Assembly (NCBI RefSeq): GCF_011045115.1 | Contig: NZ_JAAKZG010000019.1 | Location: 1-64,000, forward strand | Length of the DNA stretch: 64,000 nt | Direction: 5' to 3' | From: Mesorhizobium zhangyense | Lineage (GTDB): Bacteria; Pseudomonadota; Alphaproteobacteria; Rhizobiales; Rhizobiaceae | In this document: positions 9,288 through 17,928 of the stretch, piece after piece | Layout of the letters: each line of letters starts with the position of its first letter | How positions within the stretch are numbered: the stretch's first letter is position 1 | Translations under genes and position numbers: made by a program | Notes under the pieces: model-generated | The model's input: only the letters and a program-made list of their open reading frames with translations | Told to the model about the DNA's origin: nothing | The model's database searches: none

Positions 9288-11501
9288 GTGAGGTTAGGTC
9301 GGCAAGGCGGCGCTCCAAATGCCTATGCCGCGTGGGTTCGCAGAGGCGCGGCGGCCGGCGCCTTGGCGGTAGTGGCCGCGTGTACCTCGACTGGTGATTA
9401 TCTCGGAGACGTTGCCGCGCGGCCGGATCCGCTGGACAAAGTCGCCAACGCAGATTTGAGTGCCCGCAAGCCTTCCGGCGGTGGTTTTCTGTCGAGCCTC
9501 GGTTTCGGCCGTTCGCAGAACAGCCGGCAAGGTGAACTATATTATGGCTATGGACAGCAACTGACTACCGGCGAGCGCAAGTCGCTTGAGCGGCTGAGCG
9601 GCGAAGAGTTCGAGGTTAACCTCGAGGACGCAGAGATCAAGGTCGCGGCCCGCACCGTGCTGGGCGAGGTGCTGAAGGTCAGCTATTCGATCGACCCCAG
9701 GGTCGCGGGCAAGATTTCGATCACGACGTCGAAGCCGACCCCGGCGCCCGAAATCCTGACCATGTTCGAATCCGCGCTGCGCAGCAACGGCGTTGCAATG
9801 GTGCGCGAGAGCGACCGTCTGCGGCTGATGCCCGTGACCGAAGCGTTCGGAGCAGCCGAACTCGATCAGGGCGCCACCATCCAGCCCGGCTACGCCGTCA
9901 CGGTGTTTCCCCTGAAAAACGTTTCCGCCAGCACGATCCTGCCGCTGCTCGAAAACTTCGTCGCCCGTCCCGGCATGGTGCGCGAGGATCCGGGCCGCAA
10001 CGCGCTGATCTTCCAGGGCACGGCGACGGAGCGGACCGCGGCCGTGGAAGCCGCGCGCTCATTCGACCAGGACTGGCTGGCGGACCAGTCGGTCGGCATT
10101 TTCCCCGTCCGCAATTCCAGCGCGGCCACGATGATGCCGGAGCTGAACCGCGTGCTCGACATCGGGGAGGGCGGTCGCGGGCGCAACACGATCAGGGTCC
10201 AGCCCATCGAGCGCAGCAATTCGATTCTGGTGGTGGCCAAGACGCGCAACCAGCTGCAGCGCGCGGCGAGCTGGATCGAGCGGCTCGACCGGATCGACGC
10301 GTCTGCCTCCAATTTGCGGGTGTACAAGGTCCAGCATCTGGAGGCGCGGCGCCTTGCATCGATGGTCAACCAGATATTCAACGGCGGCTCGTCATCGTCG
10401 GCTTCGGAAGACCCGGCCTCGCAGTTTCCGCCCGGCTCGCAGGCCGACGGCCAGAATCAGGGTGCAGATGGTTCGCAGTCGGCCGTTGTGACGCCGGACC
10501 AGCGCATGGCGGATGAACTGCCGGTCGCTGCCGGGGCGGAAAACACGAACTTGTCCCAAGGCGGCGTGCGCATCACCGCAAACCCGGAAAACAACACCGT
10601 TCTCATCTACGCGCGGCCCGACCAGCAGCGGCTGATCGAACAGGCGATCACGGCACTCGACCGGCCGCAGGAGCAGGTTGCCATCGAGGCGACGATCGCC
10701 GAGGTCACCCTGACCAACGAGTTGCGCTACGGCGTGCAGTTCTTCCTGAACTCCAACGATCTTGGTTTGGGCAACAACAAAGGCTCGGTGGGCTTGTTTA
10801 CGGAAGCAAGCAAGGCTGCGCTGTCCAGAACCATTCCGGGGTTCAACCTCCTCCTCGGTTCGGACACCGAGCCGCGCGTCGTCATCGATGCGCTGCGCGG
10901 CGTTACCGAGGTCAAGGTGCTTTCCACGCCCTCGGTTGTGGTGCTCGACAACAAGCCCGCCTTGCTGCAGGTCGGTGATGAGATCCCGATCGTCACCCGC
11001 ACCGCGCAGTCCATCACCGATCCGGAAGCACCGATCGTCAACAACGTCGAGTTTCGAAATACCGGCGTGATCCTGAAGGTTCTGCCCCGGATCACCGGAA
11101 ACGGCACGATCAGCCTCGTCATCGAACAGGAGATCAGCTCGGTCCAGCGCAGCCAGGCCCAGTCCCTGACGCCGACTATATCGCAACGAAAGGTCAGCTC
11201 GACCGTATCGGTCGCCAGCGGCCAGACCGTGATGCTCGGCGGCCTGATCGCCGAACGCCAGCAGCGCGGCCGCGACGGCGTGCCGGTTCTCAGCGACCTT
11301 CCGGTGATAGGCGAGGCGTTCCGGTCCAACCAGAATTCCGCGACGCGCACCGAACTCATCATCCTGATCCGGCCGCAGGTCATTCGCGACAGCATGGATG
11401 CGCAACATGTGGCCGAGCAGATGCGGTCGCAATTGCGGCTGATGAACGAACCATCCAGGAACGTGCCGCTGCGGCGGCCTGCCAAGACGGTAATCGAATG
11501 A
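9288..11501 (+). CDS. gspD: Type II secretion secretin GspD
   Basis: Outer-membrane secretin, 737 residues. A lipoprotein-type signal ends ALAVVAAC at Cys32. Then come an N0/N1-type domain (residues about 95-250, VKVSYSI... ILTMFESALRSNGV), N2/N3 repeats with a long Ser/Gln/Gly-rich insertion (about 360-420) and the C-terminal secretin core (VEFRNTGVILKVLPRI, then SGQTVMLGGLIAE and LPVIGEAF). The GTG start at 9288 is used because it places the signal peptide correctly. It overlaps the prepilin peptidase by ATGA. A lipidated secretin may not need a separate pilotin; no gspC is seen in the window. Confidence 0.9.
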   Translation: MRLGRQGGAPNAYAAWVRRGAAAGALAVVAACTSTGDYLGDVAARPDPLDKVANADLSARKPSGGGFLSSLGFGRSQNSRQGELYYGYGQQLTTGERKSLERLSGEEFEVNLEDAEIKVAARTVLGEVLKVSYSIDPRVAGKISITTSKPTPAPEILTMFESALRSNGVAMVRESDRLRLMPVTEAFGAAELDQGATIQPGYAVTVFPLKNVSASTILPLLENFVARPGMVREDPGRNALIFQGTATERTAAVEAARSFDQDWLADQSVGIFPVRNSSAATMMPELNRVLDIGEGGRGRNTIRVQPIERSNSILVVAKTRNQLQRAASWIERLDRIDASASNLRVYKVQHLEARRLASMVNQIFNGGSSSSASEDPASQFPPGSQADGQNQGADGSQSAVVTPDQRMADELPVAAGAENTNLSQGGVRITANPENNTVLIYARPDQQRLIEQAITALDRPQEQVAIEATIAEVTLTNELRYGVQFFLNSNDLGLGNNKGSVGLFTEASKAALSRTIPGFNLLLGSDTEPRVVIDALRGVTEVKVLSTPSVVVLDNKPALLQVGDEIPIVTRTAQSITDPEAPIVNNVEFRNTGVILKVLPRITGNGTISLVIEQEISSVQRSQAQSLTPTISQRKVSSTVSVASGQTVMLGGLIAERQQRGRDGVPVLSDLPVIGEAFRSNQNSATRTELIILIRPQVIRDSMDAQHVAEQMRSQLRLMNEPSRNVPLRRPAKTVIE

Positions 11502-12058
11502 AGCTTCTGAGGGCGCGGCGGTGGTCTACCGCCGCCGTAGCATTCGCGCTCGCCGTCGGTACCGTGCCCGCTGTCGTCGGAAGCCCCGCATTCTTCATCG
11601 CGTCGACGCTTGCACTATGCCTTCTGGCAGCGGCAATCGCGGTCCACGATCTTGCGTCTTTGCTCATTCCTGACCGCTACACGGCCGGCATCTTGTTCGT
11701 CGCGCTCGCTGACTGGTGGTTCCAGTCGGGTGATTTCGCCGCGCTGGCCTGGCGCATCGTTCCCGGGGGCGCGTTAATGCTTCTGATGTGCCTGTTCGAC
11801 TTCGCGTACGGGAGGCTGCGCGGCCGCGACGGCATCGGCTTCGGCGACATCAAGCTGATCGGTGTATCCGCCGCCCTGGTCGGGCTGGCCGGTGTCGGCG
11901 CCCAGATCATGCTTGCTTCGGTCGCAGCGCTCATCTTCAGCGTCATCCGCGCGGTTCGCCTGCGCCGCCCGCTACGGGCCGCGGCGCGAGTTCCGTTTGG
12001 AACGTTCCTCGCGCCGGCACTGGTCATCGTCTGGGCGTGGCTGCTCGCCGCATGGTGA
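11498..12058 (+). CDS. Prepilin peptidase (A24 family), peptidase domain only
   Basis: 186 residues, about six membrane helices. Both catalytic aspartate motifs are visible: HDLASLLIPD near residue 50 and GIGFGDIKLIG near 111. It lacks the N-terminal cytoplasmic N-methyltransferase domain with paired cysteines found in PilD/GspO, so it resembles short CpaA/TadV-type enzymes. Its ATGA overlap with gspD and position before gspK imply that it processes the type II pseudopilins. Whether N-methylation occurs through another protein is unknown. Confidence 0.85.
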   Translation: MKLLRARRWSTAAVAFALAVGTVPAVVGSPAFFIASTLALCLLAAAIAVHDLASLLIPDRYTAGILFVALADWWFQSGDFAALAWRIVPGGALMLLMCLFDFAYGRLRGRDGIGFGDIKLIGVSAALVGLAGVGAQIMLASVAALIFSVIRAVRLRRPLRAAARVPFGTFLAPALVIVWAWLLAAW

Positions 12059-12142
12059 TCACATCGCTTGAGCCGGGGAGGGCAAAGTCTTGATTTCACC
12101 GGGATTGTGGCGTCGCGTTTCGTGGCGAAGCATGGGGGCGAA

Positions 12143-13003
12143 ATGGGTCTTGCGGCTATGGGCATGAACTCGGCAACGAGCCGGCGGGGTGCAATCCTCG
12201 TCAGCGTCCTGTGGATTATGATTTTCCTGGGGTTCCTTGCTGTCATCCTTCGCGTGCAGATGACCGGTGTCGTGGCCAGCGTGCGCGTCACGGAGGACAA
12301 GGCTTCGGCGCGCATTCTGGCGGAAGCCGGGCTCTCGCAGGCAGCGGCCGAGATTCGCGCCGGCCCCGCCGACGATGTGGGCACGCTGAGCGATCAGATA
12401 TCGTCAACGATCACCCTGCCTGCCGGGGTTGTTTCCGTCTCTGCGACAAATGAAGCCTTGCGGATCGATCTCAACACCGCCGAGCGGCAGCTGATCGTTG
12501 GCGCGTTGCGAGCCGCCGGCGCCGCTCCCGGAACGGCGGACGATCTGGCGACAAAGATCATCGGCCGCCGCGCCGGGCAGCCGGCTGGAAACGATACAAA
12601 GCTGTTTCAGACGGTCTCCGAACTCGCCGCCTTCCCGGGAATAACGCCCGACATGGCTATCGCCATCGAAGCCTATGTCACCGTCTCATCCGGCTTGGCC
12701 GGCGTTCGCCTGGAAGCGCTCGATGATGGACTGCTGAGCGACATTCCTGGCCTGCCGCCGTCGGTGCGAAAGGCGATCAAGGATTTCCACGCCGGCCGCC
12801 TGTCACGCGAGCAGCTCGAACAGTTGCTGGCGGCGGTGGCCTTCAACACGCTGCAGCAGGCACCGAGCTGGCGCGTCGAAATCAGGACCACCCTGCGGTC
12901 GGGTTACAGCGAATCTTTCGAGGCATTGATGCTTGTATCGAACGCGGACGAGGCGCCCTACAGAGTGCTCGACTGGCGTCGCGCGGCAATTGAGCTGGAA
13001 TGA
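12143..13003 (+). CDS. gspK: Type II secretion minor pseudopilin GspK
   Basis: About 286 residues. A prepilin-type leader, RRGAILVSVLWIMIFLGF, is followed by a large alpha-helical domain with GspK features (LRIDLNTAERQLIVGALRAAG, LFQTVSELAAFPGITPDM). GspK lacks Glu5 and caps the pseudopilus tip in complex with GspI/GspJ, which are absent from this window. I prefer the ATG at 12143, preceded by GGGGGCGAA; an upstream start at 12068 is open but adds a non-leader stretch. It is followed by a strong hairpin and convergent catabolic genes. Confidence 0.85.
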   Translation: MGLAAMGMNSATSRRGAILVSVLWIMIFLGFLAVILRVQMTGVVASVRVTEDKASARILAEAGLSQAAAEIRAGPADDVGTLSDQISSTITLPAGVVSVSATNEALRIDLNTAERQLIVGALRAAGAAPGTADDLATKIIGRRAGQPAGNDTKLFQTVSELAAFPGITPDMAIAIEAYVTVSSGLAGVRLEALDDGLLSDIPGLPPSVRKAIKDFHAGRLSREQLEQLLAAVAFNTLQQAPSWRVEIRTTLRSGYSESFEALMLVSNADEAPYRVLDWRRAAIELE

Positions 13004-13036
13004 ATGCCCGTGGATGGGACGCGGCCGGTCTCAGCA

Positions 13037-13062
13037 AGAGTGCCAGGCCAGCCTGGCACTCT
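13037..13062. terminator. Hairpin between convergent gspK and SDR gene
   Basis: Perfect 11-bp stem (AGAGTGCCAGG / CCTGGCACTCT) with loop CCAG, 34 bases after the gspK stop and 28 bases before the stop of the opposing SDR gene. No T-tract follows, so it may be a weak or bidirectional terminator. Confidence 0.6.
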
Positions 13063-13089
13063 CCTGTGGAATACCCCGACCGCGGGGCA

Positions 13090-13836
13090 TCAGAGCCCGC
13101 CGGCCACCGTGATCAGGGTGCCTGTCATGAAACCGGAGCCGGGAGACGCAAGCATCAGCGCCGCGCGCGCGATGTCGTCAGGCTCCGCGATGCGCCCCAT
13201 GGGGGTCGCCGCCGCGATCCTGGCCGGCCGCTCGGGATTTCCGCCCTGCGTGTGTATCCGCGTGTTGGTGGTCCCGACACGTATGGCATTCACGCGGATG
13301 CCCTCCGGCGCCAGTTCCTTGCCCGCGCCGAATGTGATGGATTCCACTGCCCCCTTGGTGGCGGCATAGTGGACATATTCGTTGGGGCTGCCGAGGAATG
13401 CGGCCAGCGACGACATGTTCACGATCGTCCCGCCCTGGCCACCCTTGCGGGTGGACATGCGTTTCGCGGCCTCCTGAATACAGTACATGACGCCGAAGAC
13501 GTTGATCCTGAAGGCGGTTTCCAGCACCGCAGGCTGCAACTCTTCTATCTTTCCAGCTTTCCCGATGATCCCGGCATTGTTGACCAGGCAGGTTACTCGC
13601 CCAAGTTCATCGTCGCAGGCGCTGAACAGAGCTTGAATGTCCTCCCTCTTGCCCACGTCTCCCTGCACCGCGATGGCGCGGGCACCCGCGGCCTTGCAGG
13701 CCTCGACGACTTCGGACGCAGCGGTGGTGTCCGAGAGGTAGTTTATGCAGACATCGTAGCCTTCGGCGGCGAACCGCCGAGCCGTTGCGGCACCGATGCC
13801 GTGGCTTGCGCCCGTTACGATAATAATCGGTCTCAT
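13090..13836 (-). CDS. Short-chain dehydrogenase/reductase (SDR)
   Basis: 248 residues, classical SDR. NAD(P)-binding TGASHGIGAA at residues 8-17, NNAG near 88, catalytic Ser region VNMSSLAAF and YAATK with catalytic Tyr and Lys near 155-159. The start MRPIIIVTG is tight to the Rossmann strand. It shares the minus strand with the Fe-ADH gene just upstream (39-base gap) and is probably cotranscribed from the promoter carrying operator B. Substrate unknown; likely a hydroxyl compound handled by this regulon. Confidence 0.87.
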   Translation of the reverse strand: MRPIIIVTGASHGIGAATARRFAAEGYDVCINYLSDTTAASEVVEACKAAGARAIAVQGDVGKREDIQALFSACDDELGRVTCLVNNAGIIGKAGKIEELQPAVLETAFRINVFGVMYCIQEAAKRMSTRKGGQGGTIVNMSSLAAFLGSPNEYVHYAATKGAVESITFGAGKELAPEGIRVNAIRVGTTNTRIHTQGGNPERPARIAAATPMGRIAEPDDIARAALMLASPGSGFMTGTLITVAGGL

Positions 13837-13874
13837 GAAATGACCCCCTCGCTCATTCTCTGACGGTTCGCAGC

Positions 13875-15002
13875 CTAGAAGACGGACTCAAGGATCGCGG
13901 CGTAGTCTTCCTTGGTCAGCAGGCGAGGATTGGTGGGATGGCTGTGGTCTGCAAGGGCTCGCTCACACACCCAATCGATGACGTGCCGGGGGACCCCCAG
14001 TTCGGACAATCTGGGCGTAATGCCCAGACTACGGTTCAACCCGTCCAGCGCATCTGCGAGCGTTGTATGTTCAAGTCCCGCCAGGCGTTCGAGGTAGCCG
14101 ACCTTTCGAGCCACGGCTTCAACTTCCATGTTCCACCGAAGGACGGTCGGCATCAAGATGGCGTTGAGCGTCCCATGATGAAGCTTCGCCTCCTTGAGAC
14201 CGCCCAATGCATGGCTAAGCGCATGGACGGCCCCGAGACCCTTCTGGAACGTCATGCCCCCTTCGAGGGCACCCATCATCAATTCGGTCCGCGCCTCCGC
14301 GTTCGCGCCATCTGCGTACGCGACAGGCAAGGCCTTCCAGATGCGTTGGAAGCCGTCGGTGGCAATTGCCTCGGCAGGCGGATTATAGCGGGGGGAAAGG
14401 TACGTCTCGATACAATGCGACAGCGCGTCGAGCCCTGTCGAGGCCGTCAGAGCCGGGGGGAGCCCCATCGTCAACCCCGGGTCACAGATCGCCCTGCGCG
14501 GGATGAGGTGCGGGCTGATAAATCCGAGCTTCCGGCCGTCATCCAGTGTGATCAGTGCCGCGCGTCCAACTTCGGACCCCGTACCCGCCGTTGTCGGGAT
14601 GGCCACAAGCGGCGCTACCGCGCCGGTGATACGTGCCACCCCGCCCAGGATCGCTGCATAACGCTCAAGTTCACCATCGTGCGTGGCGAGCAGCGCCACG
14701 CCCTTGGCCAGGTCGATCGGAGAGCCTCCGCCAATCGCCACTACCCCATCGCAGCCGCCTTGCCTGTATAGCGCGAGACCGGCAGCAACTGCGCTCTCAG
14801 TCGGGTTGGAGGGAACGTCCAGGAAGATCGGCGCTGTTCTCAGGAACTCGAAAACCGGACGCTCAAGCAAACCAGCAGATTTGATGCCGTGATCGCTGAT
14901 CACCAAAGGGCGCGACACGCCGAGTTCGCGCAAAATTTCTGCCAGTGACTCGGCTGCTCCAAGCCCGAAATTGATATTTGTAAGGTAGTTAATATTGTTC
15001 AC
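13875..15002 (-). CDS. Iron-containing alcohol dehydrogenase
   Basis: About 375 residues, group III metal-dependent ADH family. Visible features are [16 protein letters not shown] (nucleotide binding), [15 protein letters not shown], and metal-ligand histidine regions [21 protein letters not shown] and [12 protein letters not shown] start it at the GTG (15002), because AAGGAG lies nine bases upstream and the translation then begins [15 protein letters not shown] like family members; an ATG at 15140 is in frame but encodes an unrelated Cys-rich leader overlapping operator B. The family includes alcohol, lactaldehyde and maleylacetate reductases, so the exact substrate is open. Confidence 0.88.
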   Translation of the reverse strand: MNNINYLTNINFGLGAAESLAEILRELGVSRPLVISDHGIKSAGLLERPVFEFLRTAPIFLDVPSNPTESAVAAGLALYRQGGCDGVVAIGGGSPIDLAKGVALLATHDGELERYAAILGGVARITGAVAPLVAIPTTAGTGSEVGRAALITLDDGRKLGFISPHLIPRRAICDPGLTMGLPPALTASTGLDALSHCIETYLSPRYNPPAEAIATDGFQRIWKALPVAYADGANAEARTELMMGALEGGMTFQKGLGAVHALSHALGGLKEAKLHHGTLNAILMPTVLRWNMEVEAVARKVGYLERLAGLEHTTLADALDGLNRSLGITPRLSELGVPRHVIDWVCERALADHSHPTNPRLLTKEDYAAILESVF

Positions 15003-15116
15003 GCTGCCACACTCCTTGATATTCCGCACATGCATCGCTGCAGCCACCGTCTGGCATTCGGCACATTTCGTGCAGCCGGTGAATACGAGCACGCGACCTT
15101 TTTGGAATCGCCGAGT

Positions 15117-15140
15117 CCATAATATGGACACTATGTCCAA
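15117..15140 (-). promoter_or_regulatory. Candidate IclR operator, site B
   Basis: Read on the minus strand: TTGGACA-TAG-TGTCCA then TATTATGG (and AC, giving a third half-site TATGGAC). Perfect 6+6 inverted repeat, about 115-138 bases upstream of the Fe-ADH GTG and in the same orientation as the other three copies relative to its gene. Confidence 0.65.
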
Positions 15141-15234
15141 GCATTAGGCGGAACCGCCCGCTTGTCAAGCTCCACCTTATGGTTGCAGCGTTCCCGCCGT
15201 CTTGACAAAGAGGTTGCGGGCCCTTATCAAATTT

Positions 15235-15258
15235 TTGGACAGATTGACCACATTATGG
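15235..15258 (+). promoter_or_regulatory. Candidate IclR operator, site C
   Basis: TTGGACA-GAT-TGACCA followed by CATTATGG. One mismatch in the right half-site compared with sites A and B, but it shares TGACCA-CAT with site D. It sits upstream of the 2-hydroxyacid dehydrogenase, about 95 bases from site B, so the Fe-ADH and dehydrogenase promoters are back to back. Confidence 0.6.
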
Positions 15259-15304
15259 TCGAATCGATGGCGGCTTTGGAGGACATGGTACAGGAACCGC
15301 TGAC

Positions 15305-15502
15305 ATGCTGATTTCGCCGGAGGAACTGGCCAGCCGCCGCGAGCTCGAAGCCAAAATCAAGTCCGCGGCTCACTATCGGCGCATTGCGCAATCCAAAGGC
15401 CTCCCGTGCGAAACCCTGATTCACCTGCGGTCATTCGTGCCGGCAGTGACACCCCCGAACCGGAAGGAGAGCCTTTGTCGAAACCCACCGCCACCGTGTT
15501 GA
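15305..15502 (+). CDS. Possible 65-aa leader ORF overlapping the dehydrogenase start
   Basis: Begins MLISPEELASRRELEAKIKS and ends inside the next gene in another frame. It could be translationally coupled to an 18-codon ORF (15257 onward) whose stop overlaps its ATG. I do not recognise it and it may be spurious; the first 35 residues look more protein-like than the rest. Confidence 0.25.
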   Translation: MLISPEELASRRELEAKIKSAAHYRRIAQSKGLPCETLIHLRSFVPAVTPPNRKESLCRNPPPPC

Positions 15503-16419
15503 TACCAGGCTGGATGCACGAGCATGCCCGCCGCATGCTCAGAACGCGTTTCAACCTGGTCGAAACCCCCGACTGTGACGTTCACGCCCATCTGTCCCCG
15601 GATGTACGGGCTTCGATCCGTGGCGTGGCATGTCGCACCAGAATCGATCGCCAGTTTATTGACGTCCTTCCGAGCCTGGAGATTATCGCCAGCTATGGCG
15701 TCGGCTACGACTCGGTCGATGCTGCCTACGCGCGCACCAAAAACATCGTCGTCACGAACACGCCCGATGTCCTGAACGAGGAGGTTGCCGATCTTACTCT
15801 CGGTCTCTTGATCAGCGTCGTACGTGAGATACCCAAGGCGGCAGCTTTCGTTCGCGCGGGTCGTTGGAAAGCATCAGATTATCCGCTCAGCAGTCTGACG
15901 CTCCGGAACCGCAGGGTCGGCATCTATGGAATGGGAAGGATTGGTCGTTGCATCGCTCGACGAATTGAAGCATTCGGGCTTCCTGTTGCCTATCACAGCC
16001 GGCGCCCGGCGGACGGCGTCGCGTACGACTACTTTTCTTCACTGCTGGAACTCGCCAGTGCCGTCGATGTGCTCATCTCCATCGTTCCGGGGGATCTGTC
16101 GACCGCAAACAGCGTGAATGCCGAGGTGCTGTCCGCCCTCGGGCACGAGGGCGTGTTCATCAATGTAGGCCGCGGAACCGTCGTCGACGAGGATGCGCTG
16201 ATCAGCGCGCTGCGCACAGGAGCCATTGCGGCGGCCGGACTCGACGTGCTCGCGGATGAACCCAATGTGTCCGACGACATGCTGGCGCTCGATAACCTGA
16301 CGATCCTGCCTCATATCGGATCCGCGTCGGTCAGCACACGCACCGCGATGGCCGACCTCGTGGCACAGAACGTGATCTCCTGGTTCGACACTGGGGCGGC
16401 GCTCACACCCGTTCCCTAG
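15475..16419 (+). CDS. D-2-hydroxyacid dehydrogenase
   Basis: About 314 residues from the TTG at 15475, which has AAGGAG five bases upstream; an in-frame ATG at 15406 is also possible. NAD-binding GIYGMGRIGRCIARRIEAFG lies mid-protein. The catalytic Arg region is in LISIVPGD ... VFINVGRGTVVDEDAL, the Glu region follows in GLDVLADEPNV and the catalytic His is in LPHIGSAS. It reduces 2-oxoacids such as glyoxylate or hydroxypyruvate, or oxidises the D-hydroxyacid. It lies behind operator C, so it probably acts on the same carbon source as the TRAP system and the two other dehydrogenases. Confidence 0.88.
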   Translation: MSKPTATVLIPGWMHEHARRMLRTRFNLVETPDCDVHAHLSPDVRASIRGVACRTRIDRQFIDVLPSLEIIASYGVGYDSVDAAYARTKNIVVTNTPDVLNEEVADLTLGLLISVVREIPKAAAFVRAGRWKASDYPLSSLTLRNRRVGIYGMGRIGRCIARRIEAFGLPVAYHSRRPADGVAYDYFSSLLELASAVDVLISIVPGDLSTANSVNAEVLSALGHEGVFINVGRGTVVDEDALISALRTGAIAAAGLDVLADEPNVSDDMLALDNLTILPHIGSASVSTRTAMADLVAQNVISWFDTGAALTPVP

Positions 16420-16430
16420 TAAAACGCAGA

Positions 16431-16450
16431 TAGGCCGCCGAGGCGGCCTA
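16431..16450 (+). terminator. Hairpin after dehydrogenase gene
   Basis: TAGGCCGCC-GA-GGCGGCCTA, a near-perfect GC-rich palindrome 12 bases after the stop, without a clear T-tract. Probable terminator or mRNA-stabilising hairpin. Confidence 0.5.
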
Positions 16451-16570
16451 CACCGTCAGCCGAGTGCAGTGCCGTAACGTTAACCCAAGGGGCAAGGATC
16501 TGATCGTCGGGCTTTGAAGCGCAGCGATGAAGCGTTGACAACGAGTTAATATTCTGCCCAGTATGCATTA

Positions 16571-16594
16571 TTGGACATCGTGACCACATAGTGG
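16571..16594 (+). promoter_or_regulatory. Candidate IclR operator, site D
   Basis: TTGGACA-TCG-TGACCA followed by CATAGTGG, about 80-100 bases before the bicupin ATG. Closely matches site C beyond the repeat itself (TGACCACAT, then TGG and GAATC in both). Confidence 0.6.
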
Positions 16595-16674
16595 AATCAG
16601 CTGATTGGCTCGGGAGGTTCGGTCAGATTGGTGATGTCGCCATTGGTTAAACAGAAGATGGAGGAGGAACTTTC

Positions 16675-17646
16675 ATGAATCTATGGAAAGGCGGATTGGC
16701 CATCGTGGCCGCGCTGGCGATCGGGGCGGTATCGTCCACCGCGGCGCTCGCACAGACCGTGTTCACCTGGACGCCAAAGCCGGTGGCGCTGGCACCATAC
16801 AAGGCCCCGAACAAGCCGCATACGACGATAGCCGATGTGCGCGCCAAGATTTCGCCCGCCAATCAGTCCAAGACTTGGAACCAGAAGGTCGTCAGCGACG
16901 CGCACCTTCAGGCTTCATGGGTTCAGTTGGCGGTCGGTGATCAGTCGCCGACCATGTTCATATCGGATACCCGCGCGGCCTTCATTGTCTGGGAAGGTTC
17001 GGTCGAGTTCACGATCGGGAGCCAGACGCCGTTTACGGCCACCAAAGGCTTTATGGTCCAGGTTCCCGCGCGCACGCAGTTCCAGATGAAGAACGTCGGC
17101 GCGGTGCCGTCCCTGCACTTCGAGGTCTTCACCGCGGACGCCAAGATCACTTACCCGCAGGCGGCGGCAACCTTGCCGAAGCCGCAGGCGGGGATGACCT
17201 GGGCGTTGACGCGACAGGATCCGGGTGCAGAAGCCCTTGGGACGGGCAATTCTACTTTCAGGGATTTCCTTGCTTCGCCCTCGGCGAGCGCATTCGTAAC
17301 CAGTCCTGGCTTGTTTGTGAACGCGATCCGCGGCCAGGCGTTCAATTGCAACCCTCAGTCCCCCACGTCGCTGGGACACAGGCACATCAACTATGGTGAA
17401 TTCTGGTTCATCATGGAAGGTCAGATCAGTTACAACATCGAAGGCCTTCCCTTCTTTGTCTCGGAGGCCGGCGATATCGTCTATGTCCCGGCCGGACGCT
17501 GGCACTCGGCGGCGAACCATTGCCCGGGGTTCGACACGCGGGTTGCCATCAATCCCTTCCCAACCGGCACGCATAACTGGCCGCCGACTGCCAGCCAGCC
17601 GAACCCACCGACGCCCCCGATCTCGGGCAAGGGCTGGCTCGATTGA
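16675..17646 (+). CDS. Secreted double-cupin protein
   Basis: 323 residues with a signal peptide ending AALAQT (about residue 27). There are two cupin domains: a degenerate one around residues 80-150 (VWEGSVEFTIG ... GFMVQVPARTQFQMKN) and a C-terminal one with the full metal motif GHRHINYGEFWFIMEG and VYVPAGRWHSAAN. The HxH...E...H set would bind a metal in the periplasm. RBS GGAGGAAC precedes the ATG. It may be an isomerase, oxygenase or binding protein acting on the substrate before uptake by the TRAP transporter; the family does not tell which. Controlled by candidate operator D. Confidence 0.8.
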   Translation: MNLWKGGLAIVAALAIGAVSSTAALAQTVFTWTPKPVALAPYKAPNKPHTTIADVRAKISPANQSKTWNQKVVSDAHLQASWVQLAVGDQSPTMFISDTRAAFIVWEGSVEFTIGSQTPFTATKGFMVQVPARTQFQMKNVGAVPSLHFEVFTADAKITYPQAAATLPKPQAGMTWALTRQDPGAEALGTGNSTFRDFLASPSASAFVTSPGLFVNAIRGQAFNCNPQSPTSLGHRHINYGEFWFIMEGQISYNIEGLPFFVSEAGDIVYVPAGRWHSAANHCPGFDTRVAINPFPTGTHNWPPTASQPNPPTPPISGKGWLD

Positions 17647-17656
17647 TCCTGCCTAT

Positions 17657-17681
17657 GGCCCGTCCTCGTCGAGGGCGGGCC
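17657..17681 (+). terminator. Hairpin after bicupin gene
   Basis: GGCCCG-T-CCTC-GTC-GAGG-G-CGGGCC: an 11-bp stem including one G-T pair, 10 bases after the stop. No T-tract follows. It separates the bicupin from the dctP gene. Confidence 0.45.
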
Positions 17682-17928
17682 GCTGGTCTCGTCCACTCGT
17701 GGTGAATGCGCATGCGTCGATCCGGTGACTTCCTAAAGCTGTGTTCATCGCAGCGGTAGCAATGGATAGTCACATCGCCGTCGGCGCTGCGTTCAACGCG
17801 GTGGTCAACTAAGCAACATACCCTTCGCCTCAGCGGCAAGAGCGCAACTCACGTACTGCCGGTCCTGTCGCCCGAGCTGACAGTTCCTGCATCCTGGTTC
17901 CTGTGAACCATTTTTGGGAGGATAAACT

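Noticed and set aside
10392-11432. 346-codon minus-strand frame inside gspD
   Set aside because: Low-complexity Asp/Arg/Gly composition without domain features; the plus-strand secretin is complete.
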